Below are positions 31,601-43,600 of a stretch of DNA of 64,000 nucleotides, one piece after another (the first letter of the stretch is position 1; every line of letters starts with the position of its first letter). Location: the NCBI GenBank assembly GCA_035048495.1, contig CM068553.1, positions 28,048,978 through 28,112,977 of the forward strand. Direction: 5' to 3'. The position numbers and the translations under genes were made by a program. A model generated the notes under the pieces. The model made no database searches. It was not told the DNA's origin and worked only from the letters and a program-made list of their open reading frames with translations. This stretch comes from Euptelea pleiosperma (lineage: Eukaryota; Streptophyta; Magnoliopsida; Ranunculales; Eupteleaceae).

Positions 31601-34600
31601 TACTGAAGATAATATCAAACAAATTTTTGTGGTAGCATCTTGGCAATGATCTTATACACGCATTGTACCAAACTAATAGGTCTGTAATCTGCAATATTTT
31701 CCGCCCTCGGCTTCTTTGGAATCATGGCTACAGAAGTACTATTGGAAGTGTAGTCCCAATACACCTCCCAAAATTCTTGTACTACTTTCATAAAATCTGC
31801 CCTAACAATCTCCCAACTTTGCTTGAAAAAAGCTAAAGTGAAACTGTCCGGCCCTGGGCTTTATCTCCTGCCAAATAAAAAATGGAGCCGAGGACCTCTT
31901 CCTCCTCAAAAGGTCTCTAGTCTCACCTTATCCTCATAGCTAATCTGATCAAAATGAAGGCCATCCAGAGTAGGTCTATAAGAAGCTGACTCGGAATAAA
32001 GATCTGAATAAAACCCCACCACCCCTTCTCTAGTCCTCATCTTCAGACCAATTTCCACGGATTTTAAGACGAGCTAAATGATTATGTCTTTTATTAGCAA
32101 TAGCATTAGCCATCTTATGAAAGAATTTAGTGTTATTGTCCCCCTCTTTTAACTACTAATTCTTGATTTTTGTTTCCAACTTACTTCCTCCAACTTCACC
32201 GTATATTGGAATTCCGCTTTCAAATTAACTCTCCTCATTCTGTCCTCCAACGGCAAAGATCTAGTTTCCTCCTTCCTATCAATCATAGAAATCTCTTGAA
32301 GAATAATACCCTTTCGCTGATCAATTCTACCAAACTCCTTCCAATTCCAGAACTTAATGCATTCCTTGAGAGCTTTCAACTTGCATCTAAATACAAGCCC
32401 CGCCCTACCAGTAAACGTAAAGGACATCCACCGTTCCCCAACCCTTTCAACTTCGTGTTAAGCAATCACATATTTTCAAAGCAAAAAAGGAATAGGGTGA
32501 GAATTGAACCCCTCACAATCCAGCAATAAAGGAAACCTACATTGACAAAGGAAACCTTTACTCCATTGCTTTTAAGTAACCATACATCGAGTTAGTGTTA
32601 TAAGGGTAGTTTAATCATTTAGTTATTATTGTTCTTAGTTGTATTTTTATCTCATTTTCAATGGTATTAGTCACTCGACTCATTCCTAGTAATGCTTAAT
32701 ATAAATAAGAACCATTTGGTGTCATGTAAAACATACGAACTCCACTTCTTCTCGTCTCTTTTTTTCTTCTTCTTCCTTTCTTTTTTCTCATAAACCTAGT
32801 TTTCTACTTGGTATCATAGAACTTCCCTAGAGCAAGGTGGAATCCTAAACGAGGTGCTGCTACCTTTTCCACTACTAGTTGGTTATGCCCTTGCTTTCTT
32901 TGCTTGATCAATTGAATTCAAACCTTACGTAATTGGATCCAAGAGAAGTGATGGCTCTCAACTTGGAAGGGATCCTGCGTGGCTGCCACATGATCATCTA
33001 CTTGGAAATCGTCATCATCAATGGTGCCTGTTGTCATACACACGTTTGTATCTTTTTGTGTTTCATTGTTTGAGTTGCGACTTCTTCTGTGAACTCTTGT
33101 GGATTTGTCAAAGCATATATGAGCGAGTACCTTTACTTTGGCGACATTTGAAAAGTGTCATAGATACTGGAGACAAGGGGATTTTTCTAGGGTTTAATGT
33201 CACGAACAGTGTCGCGAGAACAATGTTACATCAACAGTGTAGAGAAAAAGCCCTAGATTTTTAAAATTACACCGGGCGAGAAAATGTATTTTTTCTGGTA
33301 ATTGTAGTGGGTTTTCTAGGATTTTTTGATCTCGTTTTGGTGATGTTTTACCCATCCGATTGAACTGAGAGAAAAAATAAATTTTGATCTATCGGATGGC
33401 TATGATCTATGGGGGGGATTTTTTGAAGACTCCAATTAGTAGTTATTAATTTGTGTTATATTTTTGGACATCTAGAAATTAATTTCTTGGAGTTTAATGG
33501 AGATTTGAAGCTACGGTAAAGCCCACCTCCCCCCCCCCCCTCGCCTCCAATATGTGACTTGTGGTGCTGTGTTTTTTATATGGCTATGTTGTTTTGTTGG
33601 GTTGTGTAACCCTTTAGTGATTTGATCTGTGTGTTTTGGGTCTATTTTGTGTGAAATGACCCTACAATAGCCCTATATTAAGTTGAGTGGTGAATGGGGC
33701 TTGTTTTGTGTAGAACAACCTACTGCTTAATTGTTTAAAGACTTTCTTTGTCAAGGGGTTGCTATTTTTGGTTGGAGTTTGTGTGAGTTAACTAATATGT
33801 CTACCACAAATAGCTCGGATGTTAACCCTACAATAGCCCTATATTAAGTTGAGTGGTGAATGGGGCTTGTTTTGTGTAGAACAACCTACTGCTTAATTGT
33901 TTGAAGACTTTCTTTGTCAAGGGGTGCTATTTTTGGTTGGAGTTTGTGTGAGTTAACTAATATGTCTACCACAAATAGCTCGGATGTTAACCCTACAATA
34001 GCCCTATATTAAGTTGAGTGGTGAATGGGGCTTGTTTTGTGTAGAACAACCTACTGCTTAATTGTTTGAAGACTTTCTTTGTCAAGGGGTTGCTATTTTT
34101 GGTTGGAGTTTGTGTGAGTTAACTAATATGTCTACCACAAATAGCTCGGATGTTACTTCTGTTTCGGGTATATCTAGTTTTACATATATTCTAATGGAGA
34201 ATCCTGTTTTGCAAATTACAACAGTAAAATTGGATGGGAAAAACTACTTGTAATGGTCATAGTCAGTCGAGATGCTTATTGGAGGTAGAGGCAAATTGGG
34301 TATATTACTGGTCGGATTAAAGGGCCGAATGAATCTAACTCATCATATTAAAAATGGGAAATTGAAAATCTTACTATCACGTCATAACTGCTACACTCAA
34401 TGCAACCACATATTAATCGTGGTTTCTTGTTCCTCCGTATTGTTAATTAGATATAGGATTTTGTAGGTCAAACATACTCAACAGAAAAATATTGCACGGG
34501 TTTATCGGTTGCAACATGACATTGCTAACCTTCGATAAGGGAAAAATCCTTAGTAGATTACTTTGCAACACTAAGATGTATGTGGGAGAGTTGGATTACT

Positions 34601-37600
34601 ATTAGGTATTTGAGCCCTTGGGTTTTGGTGATGGGGAACGACATAAGAAGTTGGTAGAGGCCTTGAGTAGAACCACCTACAATATGAGCCATGTGGCATA
34701 TTCTTAGAGATTTTTGACCATAAGGATGTTTGGCCCAACCCTAGATGGACATATAGACTAAAAATTAGCTTGATTAGTGATTTCTAAGCATTGGATTGGA
34801 GTTGTTTTCATGGGTTGATTTTTAACCGTGGAATTTGATCATTATTGACCATTATTTGAGGCCCAAAGGTTTGAAATCACTAATCAGTCTGATTTTTGGT
34901 CTGTAGGTCCACCTAGGGACTGCCTAAGCATCTATACGGCCAACGTCCTTTGAGAGGGGGCACTAAACTAAAACTGAGGGGGGGACTAAATGTAAAACAA
35001 AAATAGGTTTGGAAATAATTTCTTTTGTTTTTTAAAGTTTTCAAAGTTGAAGGGTGCACGTGCCCACCCTGGCCCCTTCTTGGCTCCGCCCCTAAATCTA
35101 CATCTATAGGTCCCATCGTTTCCTAGAGCCTACCTACATTGTTAGCTTACGATATGTTTATCAGAGTTCTGTCTTCAACGATCACTATTTCCAAGGAGGA
35201 ACTAGAAAATCTTTGATGCTTCATGGCTTCAACTACCTTTAATTTTGCTTAGTCAGGTTTCATTAGTATTGCTCATTATGTGTCCACTTATATGTCTAGT
35301 CCCTCTTGGATTATTGATTCGGTGCTTCTGAGCATGTGACTGGTATGCCCTCCTTATTCTCTTCCTATTTTGTTTGTTCTGGTCCAAATAATGTTCGAAT
35401 TGCTAATGGTATACTTTCTATTGCATCCGGAAAAGAAGTGTTACTATTTCTCTGAATTTTTCATTATCTTCCGTTATTCATGTACCTAAGTTTGCAACCA
35501 ATCTGTTATTTGTTAGTTCCATTAAAAAATGTTTGAACTGTAGTGTCATTTTTTCCCTCATACTGTGTTTTTCAAGACTTGGAGAGGGGGAAGAGGATTG
35601 GCATTGGACGTGAAGCTACTGACCTCCATCTCCTGGATGGAACTTCAATTGTTTCGACAACACTTCAGTCTAGTAATAGTAGTAGAGTCAATAAAAAGCA
35701 TCTTACACGTTGGCATGCTCGCCTTGGTCATGTTTATTTTCACTATTTGAGAGTTCTTTTTCCAACTCTTTTTTCGTGTCTTTGTTTGAACTTTGGTGTG
35801 AAGTCTGCGAACATGCAAAATATTGAAGGGCATCTTTCCCTGCAAGTGGTAATAAAAGTTCTTCTATTTTTTATATCTCCATCCTAATGTTTGGGGAACT
35901 TCTTTTGTTATTTTTGTGTTTGGCTATCGACATTTTGTTAGCTTTGTTGATGATTACACCAGGTGTACTTGGATTTATCTTTTGAAGTCCAAAGATGATG
36001 TGTAACCCATCTTCAAAACCTTCCATAAGATGGTCCAGACTCGGTTTGAGAAAACGTAAATGTTCTTCAATCTGATCAAGGATGAGAGTATATGTACAGT
36101 GACTTGAAAACCTACTTGGATGAAAATGATGGAATTGAACACCAAAATTCCTATGTTAACACTCCATAACAAAATGGAGTAGGTGAGCGTAAAAACTGAC
36201 ATCTTCTGGAAGTAACAAGGTCACTTCTTTTAGGCGTTAATGTTCTAAGAACGTTTTTGCTTAAAGCTGTCTTAACTCCTGCATATCTCATTAACCGTAT
36301 TTGTTCTCGCGTTCTCAACTTTAAAACTCTATATCCTCTTAAAACTAGATCTTTTTTCTATTCCTCCTATGGTGTTTGGTTATGTCTTCTACATCCGAAG
36401 CTGTGATTTCTGATGACGACTACCTCCAATGTTCTCAGAGACATGGTCGCCCGCCTGTTGAGCTGCCATATGTTGTTTCAGCTCTTCATTTTCTTCTCGC
36501 AGTTGGACGATGACTTTTTGTTGACTATCGAGTTCTCTAGCCCTTCTATTCTCCGTGATAGTATCCCTGAGGTCATTGGTTGGGGGGGGGGGGGGTGTTC
36601 TCCACTCTTGAGACCAGTTCGCCTTGTATCCACCATGATTTGAATCGAATATCTCTTAAATCAGAAAACTTCTAGTCAATTTCCCACAAACGGTGCCAAA
36701 AGATGGGGAAAAATATCAGATCTATCCCACACAATCTTCGAGGTCAGACGATTCATATCTCGATGATGATCCGGCAAATCTCATGCTTTAGGATAGAACT
36801 TCTCTGCTGCGGATGATAGGATAATCTTCGGATGAAGCGTGGTCGTACCTGTTGACAACACTCCGACGCTCAAGTCAGTATAGGGTGCTCTAACAAGGTT
36901 TCGGAAATATAGAAAAGAGGATTCAGAGTTTAGACTATCTGGATCGGAGAGCAAGATCTCCTTCTCAGTTCTGAGTGTCGTGTATTTATAACCTCAGAAC
37001 TGGCGTGACTCACCTTCTACGTATCCGCTTCTCGTTAGTTAGATCCGATATGGAGAGATTCAGTTATGAAACCACCTCTTCTTGCTGGATCCTAACTTCT
37101 TCCATTCAGTTATATCTAGAATGACTGAGGTGGCACTCCTCGTGGCCGATATTTGAATGGGGGAACACGGGAATGGATGTAATAGTCAAGCTAATTACCA
37201 CATGGCTATCATATAACAGATAAGTCAATAATTAACCTGGTTGTAGTTTAGAACACTTATCTGTTTGTAGAATTTTGTTACTTGTCGGGATGAATTGAAC
37301 GTCATTCCCGTCAAGTATGCCGTTGAATCTTGTCGGGATGAGTTGTGCGTCATTCCCGTCAAGTATGTCGTTGTGCTTGTCAGGATGAGTTGAATGTCAT
37401 TCCTGTCAAGTATGCCGTTTGTCGGGATGAGTTGTGCGTCATTCCCATCAAGTATACCGTTGAACTTGTCGGGATGAATTGGATGTCATTCCCGTCAAGT
37501 ATGTCGTTGAGCTTGTCAGGATGAGTCGAGTGTCATTCCCGCCAAGTATGCCGTTGAATCTTGTCGAGATGAGTTGTGCGTCATTCCTGTCAAGTATGTC

Positions 37601-40600
37601 GTTGTGCTTGTCAGGATGAGTTGAATGCCATTCCTGTCAAGTATGCCGTTTGTCGGGATGAGTTGTGCGTTATTCTCGTCAAGTATATCGTTGAACTTGT
37701 CGGGATGAATTGGATGTCATTCCCGTCAAGTATGTCGTTGAGCTTGTCAGGATGAGTTGAGTGTCATTCCCGTCAAGTACGCTGTTGAACTTGTCGGGAT
37801 GAGTTGTCCGTCATTCCCGTCAAGTATACCATTGAACTTGTCAGGATGAATTGAGTGTCATTCCCGTCAAGTATGGCGTTAAATGACTTGTCAGTACAGA
37901 TTGAATGTTTTACCGACAACTTTATTACACCTTCAATGTTCTCCGTTATTTACCTGTTCCAAGCTGCACTTTCCTTGGATGTCTTATCTGACACGTGGCC
38001 TCTCTTGCTTGTAAATGGCGCATGACTGAAAAAGCAAAGGTTAATAGCTGTCTCCGCAGATTCCTCCGGTGCATTAATTCACGCATGCCAAAAGAAGTCA
38101 GGTGTCAACTTTTTAATTCCGCACGTGCGATGCCAGCACCACGTGTAATCACCTCATTAGCCGGAAAATACGGTACCCACAATAGGGATGAGAAGGAGTT
38201 AATCTCCGATATAGCGCTTCTCATGCAACACTCTTAATTAGTTTTCCCATTGAACCTAGATCTTGGGATCTCAAATCACATAGGTTGGGTTTCCATTAAT
38301 GTGTTTTACTCATTTTTAGGCTTTAAGCCCATCCCTCTTGATGTCGTTAGAACTATTTCTCTTGTAAGTCCTTTCGTCAAAGGATCCGCCAAGTTTTCTT
38401 TTGATCTTACAAAATCAATCGTTATTATACTATTTGAGAGTAGTTTCACAAAGTTGTGTCTCCGACGAATATGTTTAGATTTGCCATGATATTGATTGTT
38501 TTTAGCCTTTGCTATCGTAGCTTGGCAATCACAATGTGTAGTTATGGATGGTACTGGCTTAGGCCATATTGGAATATCCACTAAAAAGTTTCTAAGTCAT
38601 TCGGCTTCTTCACCAGCTTTGTCTAAAGCAATAAATTCTGATTCCATGGTAGATCGGGCTATACAGGTTTGTTTTGAGGATTTTCATGATATTGCAGCAC
38701 CTTCTAAGGTGAACACATAACTACTTGTGGATTTGGATTCCTCAGAATCTGATATCCAGTTAGCATCACTATATCCTTCTAGTACAGTAGGATACTTCAA
38801 GTAGTATAAATTGTAATCTATTGTGTATTTTAGGTATCTCAATACCCTAATAAGAGCTTCCTAGTGATCATGTCCTAGGTTGCTAGTATATCTACTTAGC
38901 CTACTTACCGCGTAAGCTATATCTGGTCTAGTACAACTCATTATCAACACTAAACTGCCTATTATTCTGGAGTATTTAAGTTGAGATACTCCATCTCCTT
39001 TATTTTTCCTTAGACTACAGTTTATGTCAAAATGTGTTCTTACAGGAGTTGAATCGAATTTATTAAATTTCTTTAGTACTTTCTTAATGTAATGAGATTG
39101 GGATAGTTTAATCCCCTCAGAGTTTCTTATCATTTTTACTCCTAAAATTACATCTGCTTGACCTAAGTCTTTCATGTCAAATTTATTATTTAACATTTTC
39201 TTAGTTGTTAATGTTTGTTCCCATTATTAACATATCGTCTACATATAAACATACTATCACATAAGAGTCTCCCATCACTCTTTGTATAATCACATCTATC
39301 AGATTCATTCATTTGAGATCATCACATGATCAAATTTCTCATGTCATTGTTTTGGCTCTTGTATTAATCCATATAAAGATTTTATTAATCTACAAACTTT
39401 ATGTTCAAGCCCTGAGATTTCAAAATCTTTAGGTTGTTTCATGTATATTTCTATTGACTCTCCGTTAAGGAAAACTATTTTTACATTTATTTGATATATT
39501 TTTAAGTTATAAATTGTTGCTATAGCTATTAGTATTCTTATTGATGTTATCCTTGTTATAGGTGAATATGTGTCAAAAAAGTCTATTCTTTCTTTTTGTG
39601 TAAATCCTTTAGCTACTAATCTAGCTTTATATTTTTCAGTTGTTCCATCAGTTTTAAGTTTCCTTTTAAATATCCATTTACAACATATTGATTTACAACC
39701 TGGAGGTAGATCAACTAGCTTTCAGGTGTTGTTATGCATTATTGATTCTATTTCACTGTTTAGAGCTTCTTTGCAAAAAGGAGCTTCAGGAGAGTATTGC
39801 CACTTTGGCTAAACATCCCCACACTTTTAAGTATTTATAGGAAGGCTTTCTGCCATTCCAAAGTTCATAAAGTGTTTTTTCTGATTTCTTAAACGGTACT
39901 TTGTTTAGTATATAACATGCAGTAAGGAGTGCTTCCCCCCACAAGTTCAATGGTAATCCTGAACTTATTAACATAGCATTTACCATGTCTTTTAATGTTC
40001 CATTTTTCCTTTCAGCCACTCCGTTTTGTTGTGGTGAATAAAGAGCAGTTGTTTGGTGTATTATACCATTAACTTCACAATATTCTGAGAAAGAAGTTGA
40101 TTAATATTCACCTCTATCTGATTTAAGAATTTTAATTCTTTTTCCTAGTTGATTTTCAACTTTTGTTTTATAGATTTTAAATTTTTCTCGAGTCTCGTCC
40201 TTGCTCCGTAGCAAGTACACTCTATAGTATTTTGTACAATCATCTATAAAAGTTAAGAAGTAATTCTTTCCCCCTCTAGTTTGAGTGTTTTTTAGATCAC
40301 ACAGATCACTATGAATTAATTCTAAAGGTTCTGTGGATTTATCTATCATTTTAAATGCTTTTTTAGAATACTTAGATTCTACACATTTCATATTTTTGTT
40401 CTTTGATGGTGGATTTAGGTATTAATTCTAAGTTTATAAGTTTTTGCAAAGAAGAGTAATTCACATGTCCTAGCCTATCATGCTATAAATTAGAAGATTC
40501 AACAATATAAACAGAAGTTGAAGCTTTATTCATTTCATCAACAGTTACATTCAGTTTAAAAAGCCCCTCAGACATGTACACCTTCCCAACAAAAATCTCA

Positions 40601-43600
40601 CTTTTGGTTATCACTACTTTGTTAGACTCAAAGACAAGTTTAAACCCTTTCTTACTCATTAAGGACCCAGAGACTAAGTTCTTGTGGATGTCCGGAACGT
40701 GTAGTACTTTGTTCAATGCCAGGACCTTCCTAAAAGTGAATTTCAGATTCACCTTTCCTTTACCAGTTACCGCAGATGCAAACGAGTTCCCCATATAGAG
40801 TTGTTCTCCATTATCCACTTTCTCGTATGAGGAGAAAACACTTCTGTTTGCACAGATGTATCTGGTGGCCCCAGTGTCCAACCACCAGTCCTTGACATTG
40901 TTGACCAGGTTGACTTCCGATACAACCGCAGAAAGATACTCAGTTTCAGTTACATTAGCCTATGCTGGACCTCTATGATTTTTATTGTTTTCACTAGTCT
41001 TCCTATGCCAACAGTCTACTGTTTTGTGTCCAATTTTCCCACACACAAAGCAGCTCCCCTTTGACTTCTGGATGTTTCCTTGTGGTTTCTTGAACTTATC
41101 CTTGTTCTTGAAAATTTTCTTTTGAAACTTCTGACCCGATTTGGGTTTTCGGTTCTTATACATCTTAGGTTCTTCTACAATGTTTGCTTTAGACACCATT
41201 GTCGAGGCTCCTACACTATTTTCTTTGTTTTTGTTGTCTTCTTCAATACGAAGTCGAACAATCAGATCCTCAAGTAACATTTCCTTCTTCTTATGTTTAA
41301 GTTGATTATTGAAATCTGCCCATGCAGGTGGCAATTTCTCTATAATTGCAGCCACTTGAAATCCTTCACTAATCTTCATTTTTTCCGCATGAATCTCATA
41401 TATTAAAATCTATATTTCCTGAACTTGAGAAATTACAGATTTACTATTTGACATCTTATAGTCCAGAAATCGTCCTACGACAAATATCTTAGACCCTGCA
41501 TCTTCTGTTATGTATTTTCTGTCTAACTTTTCCCAAAGTTTCTTAGTTGTTCTTTCAGACGAGTAAACATCATAGAGTGTATTATCTAGCACATTCAAAA
41601 TATGATTCCTACACAGGTAATCCGATTTTTTCCATGCTTCTTTTACAATCTAGCATGATTATTTTCCTCTTCATTTACTTCAGGTTCTTTTTCATTTAGT
41701 ACAAATGCAACATTTAGGGTAGTGAGATATAACATCTTCTGCTGCCATCTCTTGAAGTTTTGTCCAGTAAACTTCTCAGGTTTCTCAATGTTAGTGTTTG
41801 ATATATTGACTGTTACAATAATAGGGAATTGTCTAATCACACGAAATCTGCTTTAGATTGTTAGTGCAGACTTTCCCGATTTATGTATCAATAGATAATC
41901 AATCACTAAGATAGAGAATCAGAAAAAGAAAGTTGCAATGTAACTACTAAATGAAATTAAACAAGTAATAATAAGTGTACCCGGACAGTAATAGTAGATA
42001 ACCAGCAGTTGATTGAAGATCAGAAACTGTAAAACAGAGATCAGATAACTTATCGGTAAACAGATGACTGAGGCACGCGTTGTATGCGCTGTCTTAAAGC
42101 AAATTTCACCGTTGCACTTCGAAGGTGTTGCTGTCAGTTGGTCGGCGACTGCTCCCAGGATTCAACAGCCCACTGAAAGTAGGCAGCACTCCAACCCTTC
42201 AGTCTATCGAACTTATAGTGGAACCTCAAAATATTCAGAAAACTTTGCAGAAAATAAGAAGAGAAGATCGTAATATTTGTTGTGTTTAGCCTCCTCTATA
42301 CCTATCTTTATATAGAGGTGAGGAGGTAGCCATTTGGATCTTATTAAAGATCCGAAACGGTCACAAAATTTAATGTTTAAAATCCATGTCGGTTACAAAA
42401 CGTTTTGAAAATTAAGCATAAAACCCATGTGCGAAAACCAACGGTCTAAATAATAATGCTTGGGCTTTTAAGTCGAAGTCCATGTCCATGTCCATGTCCA
42501 AGTCCAAGTCCAAGTCCCAAAGACCAAGGACGAAAGCCCAAAGACCAAAGACCTAGGACCACGGATCATGCGCGTATGATTAAATATATTGGTTTCCATA
42601 GTTGTGCCCCATAGGCACAAAACTTGGGATGCCCAAGGGCTCCACCCTTAGGGTCTAAAACTCATAGGTAAGAATGAGAGTCCTCACAACCAATGTGGGA
42701 TTTAAGGTTTGTATGGAAAAGCAAAAGGCAATCAAAGATTTCCCTCCAAAAATTTTAATTCAATCTTATAAAGTTTTGGCTCCAAAAGCAAAAGCATTTT
42801 GGCTCCAAAAAGTAAAACCAAAAGATCTCCAAAGATCTTTAGTTAAAACCCCAAGAGGTCTTGGGTTCAAAACCCATTTGCCCAAAAATTCCAAAACTTT
42901 TAACTCACAATTTGATACTTCCCTCGTACTTCATCCATTATGTTCTCACATGCTTCTTTACTTATTTGTATGCTTTACCAGAATTTGGGATTCTTTGAGT
43001 CAAGTAAAAGACTTTTACATTGTCATATCGAATCTTGATATGAAATTTAGATCAGAAGATACTTTGTAGAAGATAATTGCAACCAACTATTGTTAAATTT
43101 TCCTTGGTTGAGACTCGATTCCTATTTCTGTTTTGAAATTCAATTGTTGTTGATAACATGAAACAAGGGGACTACTTTTGTGAGGGTTCGAAACATAATA
43201 TTAAAATTTGCCAATTTTTTGGTGATTTTTGTTGATTAATGACCTGGCACAGTGAAGTTTACTTGTAATTACTGTAATGGAACGGAACTTTGAGATACTT
43301 GAAACACTTATGATACAAGTTGTAACCCCAATTTGTCCCACATTTCTTAGCTTCTAAGAGGTTCCTAGGTGAAAATTGACCACTAAATTAAGGGTTTTTA
43401 AGTCGAAAGTAACTTGAAGGGATTGAAATCATGATCAAACTCTCATCAGACTGTATTTTGGTGTTTTCTATGGCAAAAACCATTTGTAATTTCATATTTC
43501 TTTCATACATTTTAGCTACATTAGTATTAAAAATATGTACAGGCATTAGATCTCCAAGCTTCTCTAAGTTGGCGAGTTCTTATAATTTTTATTGAATTTA

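Larger units (their letters stand above)
32809..36400 (+). pseudogene. Copia element 4, decayed and truncated
   Basis: After the primer site comes a leader with three tandem 166-bp units (33661-34155). Gag follows (ATG 34128: [27 protein letters not shown], then stops), a protease relic near 35300-35340 (SPSWIID, then a frame break), a pre-integrase region (35543-35887: [17 protein letters not shown]) and an integrase relic ([19 protein letters not shown] near 35945-35995, degraded further on). Sequence stops near 36400 within the integrase tail, where a gypsy-like fragment in the other orientation begins. RT and RNase H are missing. Confidence 0.82.

Noticed and set aside
37277..37880. CRISPR-like regular repeats
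   Set aside because: The units are contiguous, diverged tandem repeats without unique spacers, in plant LTR sequence.
42674..43069. 131-codon plus-strand open frame
   Set aside because: It lies in repetitive LTR-like text with AAACCAAAAG-type motifs; the composition is not protein-like and no domain is seen.
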